NCBI GenBank assembly: GCA_000231825.2
Contig: JH720323.1
Coordinates: 771,825-835,824 of the forward strand
DNA from: Tetrahymena elliotti 4EA
Taxonomy: Eukaryota > Ciliophora > Oligohymenophorea > Hymenostomatida > Tetrahymenidae
Direction: 5' to 3'
DNA: 64,000 nt
A model generated the notes under the pieces. It was not told the DNA's origin. It saw nothing but the letters and a program-made list of their open reading frames with translations, and made no database searches. Of this stretch, positions 42,159-53,577 are shown piece by piece (positions within the stretch are counted from its first letter, which is position 1; each line of letters begins with the position of its first letter). Position numbers and translations under genes: made by a program.

Positions 42159-43580
42159 TCAAAAGCTAGGATAATCTTCAGTTTCACCCAAGAGAGTACC
42201 ATGCTTAGAACCATCAGTAGAGTACATAAATTTGGAAACACAAGAAGTCATACAACTATGGACTGGGAGCATACCTAATTTTATATTTATTTAAGAAATT
42301 AGATTTAATAATTTAACAAAAAAAAAGTTTTTACCAATAACTTCTCCAATCTTGAATTGATTCAAATCAGAAGCATTTTCAAAAGTAATGATACCGTGTT
42401 CTTATGAAAGAGTGGTAACAAGAGCATTAGGTATATGAGTCCAAGAACCATCTTTGTTGTATTTGACAACCCAACCACAGATTTTTTATCCTTATTCAGA
42501 TACGAGATATTCCTTAGACAAATGAGTACCACCACCATAGAGAACAAGTTGATTTCTTTCAGGGTGAACACCTATTTTTAATTTTAATAAATTTTTTAGA
42601 AATATTCTGGAAGAAAATTTTAGAAATAATAAATTAATTAAAAGTTCTAGTTAATTGTAGATATTGATTACTTATAATAGGGCAGGCAACAGTAATACTA
42701 ATGTTCTTAGCTTCACAGTTATTCATTCTGGCTTACATAACATCATAAAAAACGTAGTTACCAGGTCTGATTTCATCAATACCTTCAAGGTTCTTAGCAG
42801 CAGAGATTCCTGGGGTATCGCCAACTGAAATGATAATATTAGGATACTTAGGAATATACCTAGCCTTTAAAGCAATCATAGCTTCTCTAGCACCTTCTAA
42901 TATTTCTTATCTTTCTTCACAAGTAGTTTTTTAGTAAGTATGACCACAGTGAGTAAGGAAACCCTTAAAGATAAGGTTGTTATTTTAGGAAATTATAGAA
43001 AGTAACTTATCAACAGCTTCAAATTCTGAAGGTTGAACGCCACATCTTCTGTATCCAGTATCAATCTTGAAGAAAATACCAAGCTTAGTACCCTAAACAT
43101 TATCAGCAACAAATTAAGCAGTTTATTCGTGATCAATCATAATATTTAAAACATCGATCTTTTCTGCTAATTGAACAAGAGGCTTGATTTCTCTAATATT
43201 GAAAGGAATAGCCAAAGTAATATCTTTCCAGCCATTCTTGGCAAAATAGTAAGCCATAGAAACGCTTGAGACAGCAATTTGGTTGACGCCACATTCTCTA
43301 ACTATAGTACCAACATAAGAGCATTGATGTCTAATTAATAAATACATTAAGTATATTAAAGCTGTTTATGGCAAATTTGTTCTTTTTTGATCTTTATAGA
43401 ATCAATTTCTAAAGAGTTTAAGATTAATGTGTAATGATTTTTTTACGTCTTGAAGTGAGGTCTGAAATTAGCATTGAAGCTTTCACATTTCTTCTTCATT
43501 CTGATGACATTTTCGCGAATGATATTGGGGTTGACAACTGGACTAGGGACAGTGATGTTATCCAAAAAGTTTCCTAACAT
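42159..43580 (-). CDS. D-serine dehydratase / D-threonine aldolase family enzyme (fold-type III PLP, Zn)
   Basis: PLP enzyme with an alanine-racemase-like barrel; eukaryotic members deaminate D-serine to pyruvate and ammonia with a Zn2+ ion. Exons 43580-43447, 43330-42672, 42571-42335 and 42274-42159 join exactly in phase to 381 residues, the usual family length. Start MLGNFLDNITVPSPVVNPNI. The PLP lysine is in FRPHFKTHQC near residue 44. Other barrel motifs: GVNQIAVSSVSMAYYFA, LGIFFKIDTGYRRCG, FLTHCGHTY, ISVGDTPG, EIRPGNYVFYDVMQ. The C-terminal beta domain carries the metal-binding HxC as GGMLPVHSCMT. Codon use is somewhat richer in GC and CAA than in its neighbours, suggesting good expression. 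D-serine dehydratase and D-threonine aldolase cannot be told apart with certainty by eye; the serine racemase gene 12 kb away favours D-serine. Confidence 0.92.
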
Positions 43581-45866
43581 TTATTTTCCTTTTTATTGAT
43601 AAGATTTGCTCTATTAGAGATAGTTTTTTAATTATTTTAATTATGTTTTGCTATCTTCTGTAATTTTAGAGATATATATACTAATTTACAATCACTGACA
43701 AGACTAAAGTAGGTGTATATGAGATTATAATATTTTTTCTTTTATTATTTTTATGGCTGTCAGATAGAAAAAATCAATTTCAAGTTTTATTGAATTAATG
43801 TAACACTAAATTAATTTACAAATTTTTTGTACATTATATTTAATTAATTTGTCTAAAAAGATGTCATTTTTAGATAATTATTGTAAAGTTTTTCTTATTT
43901 TATGTCTGTAATAAGGAAAAAAGGTTTGATCAATATAATAGATTAGTGATTAGTAAGCTTAAACATGCTTAATCTATTTAATGTAAGCAAAATAAGACAA
44001 AGATATGCCAAACTTAAATTAATTATCAAATTGAATAATAAGATATTTCTTACTTTTTCTCTTTGACAATTTTTGATACAATTTTTCTAAAAGAAAAATA
44101 AAAGAATTAAGGAAGGAATTAAATATGAATACTGATAAAGTATACGATGTAAAAAGTAAAAATTTAATTTGGCAAAATTAATTAAATGAATTTGGAATAC
44201 GTGTGTGTGGGTGGCTCTCAAAAGTTAAAAAAAGTAAAAAGCAATCTATTATTTAAGAAAAAATTGTTAGGATTAGTCAACCCCAAAATATTCTTTTTAA
44301 AATGTAATAATGAATTTCTATTTTTATTTTTAATGTAGCTTTAAAAAAAGTAATTGTTATACTTAAAATCTTTGTTGAGTTTAAGTGACTCCGAACTATT
44401 TTTCTAAAAATCTTTTTTGATACTAATATTTATAAATCCAAAATTTTTTATGAGATAAAATATCTATTAATTATTTTTGATAAGTCTATAGAATAAAAAT
44501 CATTCTCAAAAATTACAAGATAAACGTCTTTAATCTTATTCAGAAAACAATATATAGCAACAAATAAAATTTCAGGATATTTGAAAATATCTTCGATTCA
44601 CACTATAAAACTCTAAGCTAGATTAGTCTGAATCAATTTCTTTTAATTACATAACAATCATATTCAACAAAATAATTCTCTTTAAAAAAAAAATTGTTTA
44701 AATTAACAAGAAGTAATATTTTATTTTTTTAAAAAATACTTCTAATCTCCATCTTTTAAAATAAACTGGAATAAAAACTTTTGAATAAATAAAAATATTA
44801 GATGGATTTTTGAAGAATTTAAACTCACCTAAAATATAAAAATAAGTAAATCTTTTACTAAATTAAAAAAAGATAGTTTTTAATAAAAGAAATGATATTT
44901 AATTTAAAATTTCCAATTAGAAAGTATTTTACTCTTTAAATACCTTTATTAACTTAAATAGTTTTAAAGAGTTGAAAAATATTATTTTGTTTAGAGAGAA
45001 TTTAAGAGGAAATTGATATTTTTAAAATAAACAAATATGGAAGTAATAAATAAATTTTAAAATATTATTTTTCATGAAACTTCAAAACTCAATTAATTTA
45101 GAATTATTTACTCAAACATTGAAATTAATAATATGTATTACTTTAATTAAAAATAAAAAATCAAATTAAATGAGGAATTAAAAAATAAATTAATCATAGA
45201 ATTTTAAATACTAAATAGTTGTTTAAAATTTATTATTATTAGTGATATTTTGTTTAAAGATTTAAATTAAGTTTAAAATACTATTTAATTAATTTTAGAA
45301 AATATCTGAATTTAAATTTAGTAAATATTTTGTGTTTAAATTGAGGACTTAAAATTTATTGAAAGAATACTTATTTTTAAGCATGAATGATTGATATATT
45401 GCTTGAAAAACAAATTGAAAAAAGAGAACCAGCAAAAAATAAAAATAAAATAAAATAAATAAAAGAATGAATGAGCTGGTAATTGAGATACTAATTAATA
45501 TCATAAACACATAGATTGATAAAATTCAATTTTATATGATTAATAATTCTTATTATCTATTTATTTATGTAGCTGTTGCGGATAAGAATATATAAATTTT
45601 AAATTTACAAAAACGATACATGTTTAGAGTATTGTTTACTATAATATTGCTTTTGCTGGTAATAAAATAGAAATTTTATATGTTATTTAAATCAAGCAAA
45701 TTACTTTCTCTCAAATTACCTACAACTAGACTTAATAGCAGCTTCTCTATCCATATTTATAAACTCTTTCAATCATAAAATTAAAGTTAATTGAGTCAAT
45801 AAATGATAATAATGAAGATTATTTTATATAAAGTTCTTTTTAAATTAAAAATGCTTCTTTTTCTTT
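43581..45866. other. Long intergenic region, no confident gene
   Basis: About 2.3 kb between two minus-strand genes, the largest gap in the window. It contains one 62-codon ciliate-code ORF on plus (44125-44313, beginning MNTDKVYDVKSKN), which is within chance expectation when only TGA is a stop. No RNA gene was recognised. Confidence 0.5.
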
Positions 45867-46625
45867 TCAAACTTGGGCAGTAGCGCATAGCTTATTAGCA
45901 GCATCTTCGAGGAGACTAACTAAAGTTTCTTGTGATTGTTCACGATCCTTTCTTTCTTCATCAATTTCTGATTTGATTCTATTTACGAGTTCCTTAAGCA
46001 TTTCGAAAATGGTTGACTCAGTTTCTTCACGAGTTCTCTTTTAGGTTGCAAGGAAGTCATGGATCTTCTTAATTTCATCAGCAGCCTTCTTAAGAGTAAT
46101 AGAGTCACAACTTTCTCTTTCAACACCTTCGGATTTAACTATTTCATAAAGCTTAGGAAGATCAGCTTCTAAGGTTGCATTAAGAGAGCTAAGTATTTCT
46201 GAGCGAATCTTAGTTTCAGTTGAAATATCAGCACGGAGGAAGTTGATCTTTTCTTCTAAGTATCTCACTTATTTTGATTCAGATTCACGACGGCCTGATA
46301 TTTCATTTTCTAATTTTTATGCAAGTTTGTTGTCTAAGTTGGTAATTTCCTTATTACGAGTTTCAAGCTATAATTCGAAACTCTTTGAGTTATCTTCAAC
46401 CAACTTTTAAAGCTTGAAAACTTCTTCTTTTAATCCAGCAATCTTCTTATTGTATTATTCGATTGATGTATTAAATTTTTCATCAAGTTAACGGACGCGC
46501 TATTCAAAATTATCGATTCTGTTTGCTCTAGATCCTTCTTAAGAAAGAGGAATTTAGGAAAGCTTTTCACTGATTTTATTGAAACGTTCAGCGTAGGGAC
46601 TTGAGTAGATACCGCTTTTTTGCAT
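45867..46625 (-). CDS. SF-assemblin / beta-giardin family protein
   Basis: Filament-forming coiled-coil protein of striated rootlets and basal-body-associated fibres. A single exon of 253 codons including the stop gives 252 residues, close to typical SF-assemblins. A short non-helical head (MQKSGIYSSPYAERFNKISE) is followed by an almost unbroken coiled coil: LDEKFNTSIEQYNKKIAGLK, ITNLDNKLAQKLENEISGRR, VRYLEEKINFLRADISTETK and MLKELVNRIKSEIDEERKDR. There are no prolines in the rod after the head region except at a few skip points. The gene is intronless and uses comparatively GC-rich codons and CAA, as expected for an abundant structural protein. The 5' flank has AAAC repeats (complement of the TTTG run at 46648-46670), a common feature of Tetrahymena leaders. 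Confidence 0.93.
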
Positions 46626-47466
46626 TTTATTTTATTGATTAATTTATTTCTTTGTTTGTTTGTTTATTTGTTGCTTTACTTTATAAAGGTAATTCAGAAG
46701 AATTTTTTTAGATATTTTTTAGTTATCAAAATATTAATGGATTTCAATTATAAGTTTTTATAACTTTTATTTTATTCAATTTTTATTTTCAAAAAAATAA
46801 ACAAATTATTTGCAAATTTTTACTAAAAATTATCTCCATGCTTCTATTCATTTTCTTTCTTTCTTTTTATTTTTAAAATAAAAAATCTTTCTTTCCATTA
46901 ATTTTCAAGATAAATCTTATTTTGGATTATAACTATTGCATTTCTTTCTTATTTGCTTTCTAAATAAGTACTGACTAATTCAATATCTCATCATTCATTC
47001 ATTCTTAATAACAAACAACAAAATAATTAAATTTCTAACCATCTTTTCAAAATTTTGTTTAACTTTTGCTATCTTTCCTTCAATTAATATTTTTTATGGG
47101 CAAATCATAAATTCTTAGTTTTCAAAACTTTGAAAATTCACTTTTTACATTTAAAAATTAAGGATAAAACATACAAACTTAAATTTAAAAATAGTAATCT
47201 AGTTAATTAATTATTATTTATAAAGTATATTTTAATATTTAAGATATTCTCTTTATTTATTGATTGTTTATTAGTTTTATACTGATTATCTATTTAGTTA
47301 GCATATTAACTTATCTTTATTTTTAATCAGATTAAAAAGATTGTTTTAAATCATTAGTTGTAAATGAATATTAGTCATGGAAGTTTATTACCATTACTAT
47401 GAAATTCAAAATTTTAAAAACGACTATTTCTATTTTATGACATCTTAAATTTTTTAATTTTTGTGC
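46626..47466. other. Intergenic, 5' flank of the assemblin gene
   Basis: About 840 bp. It contains TTTGTTTG runs near 46648-46670 (AAAC repeats in the leader of the minus-strand assemblin gene) and otherwise AT-rich sequence without coding character. Confidence 0.5.
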
Positions 47467-50280
47467 TCATTAAATCTAATTATTATTTTAGGCTGCTTTA
47501 ATTGCCCATTTAGCTAATAAATAAGAATCTTCCCATCTATCTTCTACTGTATAGCAGTCTAATAAGACAATAATGATTTATTTTTTTATGCCCGTCTCAG
47601 AATCTTTAATTTTTATAAAGCTAGATAAGCATGGGCCTGCAGTCTAAGTTATCCCAGTTTTTATTCCACAAAAACCATTTGCAAGTAATTTATTTGTATT
47701 AAACCATATTTTATCTGATTTTTCACTCTAGTCATCATATATATCAGCTATATGTTCTTACTTTCTAACAATTTATCTAAATATAGGAATCTACATACAC
47801 TAAATAGATAAGAGCCCTATTTTTTTTATTTAAAATTAGACATAATTTATTTAAAGTTTTAAATTTTACCTATATCATATGCTGTTGAAACATTATTGCT
47901 GTCTGGTAAGCCTGTCACATTAGAAAAAAATGTAGAATACATTCCAATACTTTTACAAATTTCATTCATTTTAAATAAAAAAATAATTTTTGCTTAAGAA
48001 GCTCTCTTGTCTAGTTCATTGTTTAGCTAAAACATATCCATTTGAGGATTTAATTCTTTTTTTTAATCCATATCAAGCATAGCTCCTATTTTTAATGCTA
48101 TTAGTTCTGCACAGTCATTACCACTAGGTAAAAGTAACCCATGAAATAAATCAAAAACACTAAGCCATGTATTTTTTGCTAGTTTTGCACTTGTGCCTTC
48201 TACTAATGTACAAGATTCAGGAACTTAAAATAATATTAATTTAATATCTAATTAAAGACTCTGAAATAACTTAAAAGCTACATAAAATGTCATTAATTTT
48301 GTGAGTGAAGCCACTTCTCTTTAAATATAGCAAAGCTTTCCATCTATCAAAGTGTTATTATCAAAATCAAACACTGACCAACTCTAAGCTGTAACTTATT
48401 TAGGTGGAAGTATTTATTTACTCTTATCCCTATATCTTGGGCTTCTTGATTTTTATTTTTAAGTTTATTATAAAGGTGGGCTAAAGTCTATTTTCTTATG
48501 TTAAGGGCTTTCATTCTCATAAAGTTGAGAAAAGCTATCTCTTTTGGTATCTTATTGCCAAGGTTTAATTTGTAAATCTATCTTTTTGCTATTAAAAATC
48601 TCTTTAGTGTTTTCATTATCTTAGCTATTTTCTTTCTTTTTTTATTATTTTTAATTTTAAAAATACTATTTAGAAAATTTGTTTTTGACATTAGAAGTTC
48701 TATGAGGTGCAGTTTAAACTAATTAACCGGTATCTAATTTATTAAAATCTTATTATTTTTATTAATTTTTATTTGTATTTAATTATGTTGGGAATATAAA
48801 TTCATTTTTATATTATTCATCATATTAGGTCAGATCTACATTTAAATCAATTTCTTTTCCTAAGCTTTTTTATTTTGTTTTAGGATTAATATTCTCATCT
48901 TCTCCAATTTAATTATTTGCTTACTACCTAACTTGTCTTTAATATTACTATTGTGTGTATTGTGTGTGTGAAGATAATTTTGGAAGAATCATTTTTTTTT
49001 CATTTGACTATACATCTTTTTCCTAGTATTTAGTTTGAAGTTTTATACTCTCTGCCTCTATAATTGCTACATAAAAAAAATAATGAGTTAAATTTAAAAA
49101 AGATCAATAAAAATATTTTTTTACTAGATTCATTTGCTTGACTTATGGAGAAATCATCAAAACTTCTTTGATTATCAATTTCAAACCCTTTTTCACTAGG
49201 AGAAAACAGAAAAGAATCGTTATGATTACTAGGCTTTGAGTATTTTACTTTATTTAAATCAATAGATGTTTTATTTGCTTCCTTAGAACATTTTGTTGAA
49301 ATAATAGCAGTTGATGGAAAAATTCGATTTTTATCTATTGAAGACTTAATGAATTAAAGAACATTTTCTTTCAATGAAAAACTATTTTAGCTTTTTTAAT
49401 TTGAGAAAAAACCTTTAGGAGATAAGACAGAAGAATATTGGTTACTTAGATTATACTATGTTACATTAATTTAAGGATTAGCATATTTTTTGTCTTTAGG
49501 ACAAGAAGAAAAACCTTTCTGTCTTGTTTTGAATAAAGGTAATTAAAACACTCTTTTTGTTTTATTTTCTGGAGAATCTTGCTAGCCTTATTGATTTTTA
49601 GGAGAGTTCCTTAATTCTGATTCTGCTATTTTTCTTGAAACTTTTACTAGGAGATCATTGAATGTGATATCTCGTTTAGACATTAAAATTTTTTCAGGAC
49701 TCTTTTTTTAATCTAATTTCTAATCTTATGAAAAACATATTTATCTATTATTGTAGCAAAAAGCAGAAGATTTTTAAAGAGATTCAGGAGATTTTCTATT
49801 TTATTGTTATGTTAATTCTGCTGAATTCTAAGAAATAGACCTCCTTTTATTTGTCTTGTTTTAAGTACTTTAGCTCAAATTTTTGTTCATTATATTTTCA
49901 ATTTAAGGAAATACATCTATGTGTTAAGTCTCTAAAAATTATTTTACTAACTTTGATGGCTTCTAAGTCTCTTTATTGGTAAGAGGAGAAAAAGGAGCAT
50001 TCTTTTTATATCTAATAGAAGTTGGGGCTGAAACCCTTTCTAAATTAGATTTAACAAATATTTAAGAATAAATATCATCATTATTCTAAATTTTGTAATG
50101 GTCTACTAAAAACATCTCTAATTAGATAATTAAAAAACATTCAATTAAGTTTAAAAACAAAATTTAGTGTAAAACAATAAAATATTGCTTACCACAAAAT
50201 ACTTATCTTTCAAGATCAAAATCAAAACCATTGATTTCTAAAAAATATATATATTGGTTAATATTATTACTATCTATCAT
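47467..50280 (-). CDS. Peptidase S11 (D-alanyl-D-alanine carboxypeptidase) family protein with long N-terminal extension
   Basis: Serine beta-lactamase/PBP fold; bacterial relatives trim peptidoglycan pentapeptides. Exon 1 is 50280-50193 (MIDSNNINQYIYFLEINGFD), spliced to 50117 onward. Further introns are inferred near 49130-49070, 48240-48230 and 47870-47800. The N-terminal ~550 residues are S/N/K/Q-rich and disordered. The C-terminal ~300 residues contain all three catalytic boxes in order: SxxK as EVASLTKLMTFYVAF, SxN as LLPSGNDCAEL, and KTG as GFCGIKTGITQTAGPCLSS. LIDGKLCYIQREVA precedes the nucleophile as in bacterial enzymes. The end is VEDRWEDSYLLAKWAIKAA. There is no signal peptide at this start. 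Ciliates make no peptidoglycan, so the substrate is unknown: digestion of bacterial prey, a D-peptide or another ester are possibilities. An origin by transfer from bacteria is plausible, but the gene now has ciliate introns and codon use. Confidence 0.88.
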
Positions 50281-51034
50281 TATTAATTACATATAAATCA
50301 AATTAATAATGAATTAAAACATCCAATCAAAATATAAATCTTTATATTAATCATCCATCCGTCAATAAACATCTTTAGGAATCAAAATCAAAAAGATAAT
50401 TGATAATTGTAAGCTTGCTTTTAGGTTTACAAATCCAATAGAAAGTTAATTAAAATAAAAGTAAATTTTGTGAATCTCATAACATTTTTTATTATCTTAT
50501 CTTATTAAGAAATGACTTTTTCAAATAATAAATAACAAATACTCATTTGTTGACAAAGAACTTTATTTTAAAAATTATGAATAATATTTTAAAAATTTAA
50601 AATTTCTTTTGATTAAAGTAAAAGCTTTTTCTCAAAATTATTATTGTTAAAATAAAATATCTAATATTCTTTCTTAATTTCAAATTGTATTAATTATTAA
50701 AAATTAACAAATTAAAGAAATTGAAAATATCAAACATAAAAATTTTTAAAAAGTTTAAGAATATTTAATATTGAAAACATTTTTTAATTCCAAAAATATG
50801 AATTATTTTTAAAAAATTTTAAGAAATTCTTTTAAACTTTATTTTATAAATAAAAAAAGTTACTCTTAGTCCTTTTACAATGAAATTATTCATATTTTGG
50901 ATATTTAAATTTTTTAAAAATTGAACATATTTTTTTTAAATTTTCTTTAAAAAATAATTAAATGTTAATTAAAATATGAATACTGAATATTTATTATAAT
51001 AAATATACTTTTAATAATTAAAAAAATATAATCT
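50281..51034. other. Intergenic, no gene seen
   Basis: About 750 bp of extremely AT-rich DNA between two minus-strand genes. Nothing recognisable. Confidence 0.5.
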
Positions 51035-52927
51035 TCAATTATCTTCATCAGATTTTTCTAAATTATCAAGATAATCATCTATTTCTTAGTGGTCCAAATC
51101 TTAATCCTCATCAATATCATCAAACAAAAGCTTATTTACTTTTTCTTTATTTTTAAGTTTATCTTCATCTTCAGCTTCTTCTACATGACTGTCACTTTTC
51201 TTGTCATCAATTATCTCCTCCACTTCTTCACTGTTCTTTTTCTTTTACTTTTCAGCTGATCCCATTTCTGGAGCTCCAATAGAAAATGAAGTAGCAGGTA
51301 TTTCTTAAACATGGGAAACAAGTGTGCTTTTCTATAAAATTCTTTGAATTTCTTTGTCATGTTCATCTTCTTCTTCTTCATGCTATTTATCAGTATGATT
51401 TTATTTATTATTTAATTATCTAAGGCATTCTCCAACAATTATTTCTAAGTTAGTTTTTTTTTCTTCTTCTTCTTAATCTTTAATGATATTATTTTACTCT
51501 TTATTTTCTGCTTAAACTGGTTTTTTCTCTCCAATTTCTTCAAATAAAATATCTATAAAGAAACTATCGGAAACATAAACATTCGAAGTAAAATCAATAT
51601 CTGTTTTGAGTAATCTTAAAACATTATCATGAGTAAACCCAGTGTGAATTAACATTCTAAAAATAGGGTATCTTAGTTAGTTTGAATGATAGTGCTTACA
51701 TCTAAAAAGAATATCTTCACAAACCTTCAAAATGAAATTAAAAATTTATTTAATTATTAATGAAAAATTATAAATAAAATATTACTTCTATACCACCCAA
51801 ATCAAACCATAAAGACAAATCACTTTAACTGTATGATGCAACTTTTCCTTATCCTAGTGAATTATAAATAATTGAAGAGTCTTTAAACACTTATAAATAA
51901 GGTCTAAATGAAATATCTTCTTATCCTTTCTCATCTTTTCTTAGTATTTTTGGTACTTCACTAAATATTATTTTTTTAAGTTTAAGAGGCTTGCTGTTTA
52001 GCTTTAATTTAAAAATTAATTAAAATTTAATCTTTTATAAAATTATTCATGTTTACTTTTACTCCACTAAGTATATTAGCAAAATAGTTTAAATATAATT
52101 ATTGTGAAGGGAATAATATCTTTAAATCTTTAGTTTTGGTTTGCTTGCAAAAGAAGGTAAGAGCTTCTCCTGGGTGACTAAATGTCTTATTCAAGCAAAG
52201 AATGCAACTTATAATAAGTGCACTTCTACCACGAGTATTTTAGCAATGAATGATTGCAACATTTGATGGATCACTATTTAACCATGAAATCACACTTTTA
52301 CAAATCATAAATATTTCCTATAAAGAAGGGTTAGGATATCCTGGCATATTATGATCTGCTACCTTTAAATTTATTACAAAATTGATTTTTTTAAAATACA
52401 TTTTTGAAAAGATATCAAAACAAAATTAAAAATATTTTTCTATTTTTAGAGGGTAAAGTTAGAAATTTCGTTTTTATATTATAATTTATAAAATAGAAAA
52501 CATTTGGCACTTTTCTAAGCGTTTAATTATTAACCCTATTCTCTAAAAAACGTCTAATACTATTTCAGAGAAATTAAAGATCCCTATAGAAAATAAGTAA
52601 ATTTTTTTAGAATAACATGGAATTTGCATATACTTATTCATTAAAAGGAAAGACCTCATATTTATGTTCAGAAACATTCCATATGTAATATTATTACTTA
52701 AACTTATCATTTAAATACTTTGAAAGGCCTACTATTTTGTCTTAAGTAGGGAAATTCATCCAATAAATACGATCTATAATCTAGATTACATCTTTTTCAA
52801 ACTAATATTTGCTATCTACTTTTTCTTAGATCTTTTATTCTATTTTCTCTATTGTTTATTTCCCTTTTTGCTAGATTACTTTCAGTTCTTGCTAAACTTG
52901 GTTGATAGCTTTTTTTAAGAAGTTCAT
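51035..52927 (-). CDS. PTEN-family (PTEN/auxilin-like) phosphatase with C2 domain
   Basis: Starts MNFLKKAINQVQQELKVIQQ (ATG complementary to 52925-52927) and ends in an acidic tail (LFDDIDEDQDLDHQEIDDYL) at a TGA complementary to 51035-51037. Several introns of ordinary size fall near 52640-52365, 52120-52000 and 51785-51725. After a helical N-terminus comes the phosphatase-domain start IIDRIYWMNFPTQDK, then YIWNVSEHKYEVFPFN, VADHNMPGYPNPSLQEIF and the P-loop HCQNTRGRSALIISC. The aspartate of DHNMP aligns with PTEN Asp92; Cys and Arg of C-x5-R and the PTEN Gly129 equivalent are present, so it may be catalytically active, unlike auxilin. The C2 domain ends with PIFRMLIHTGFTHDNVLRLL then KTDIDF. 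About 150 E/K-rich residues follow. No kinase or J domain is present, so it is not GAK or auxilin itself. Confidence 0.85.
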
Positions 52928-53577
52928 TTCTTCTTCTCACAAAATAATCAAAAAATTTTATTTAATTTGTTTTTTGTTTAGCAAATTTTTTTTCTAATCA
53001 GTCAGATTTTATTTAATTCGCTTTTTTTCTTATTTCTTATATAAAACCTAAAAAAGCATATCTATCTTTATCTTGTAAAACATCACGATATTTCTAATAG
53101 CCAAATAAACTCTATGCTTCATTATAGAACCTACACAATTTAAAACAATTTAGAATTAAAGAGATTCACTTCCAAAATATTTAAAATCAATTTAAATATC
53201 TTTCAGCTAAAAAATCTTCAAAATACTTAAGTATAATAAAAAAGAACTTGGAATTAAAAAAAATTTGGATGATTTTCATCAATACAAGTTAATTTTGTAA
53301 AAAAATATTTAATGATGAATATTATTTAATATTATTAAATGAGTGAAATAATTATGAAATATTTATCTGTTGATTAACTAACATAACAAAAAAAGGTAAA
53401 ATTGTATGATTTTGATTAAATAATAAATTATTTAAGATTTACCATTAATTTTAAATTAATAAATAAATTGATATTCTTAATTTTTATTTTCTTTGTGTAA
53501 CTAAATTAATTAATAAGATTGCTTAAATCAAAATAACATCAAAGTAATACATTCTTACTCATTTAGTTATATAAAAA
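52928..53577. promoter_or_regulatory. Divergent intergenic region
   Basis: 650 bp between the starts of the PTEN-like gene (minus) and the CFAP97-like gene (plus). It should contain both promoters, but no discrete element is identifiable. Confidence 0.4.

Noticed and set aside
44125..44313. 62-codon ORF (MNTDKVYDVKSKN...) in the long gap
   Set aside because: No homology or flanking signals; such lengths are expected by chance when TGA is the only stop.
43581..45866. tRNA, snRNA or other RNA gene in the largest gap
   Set aside because: No cloverleaf, box or GC-richer island was found by eye; a covariance search would be needed to be certain.
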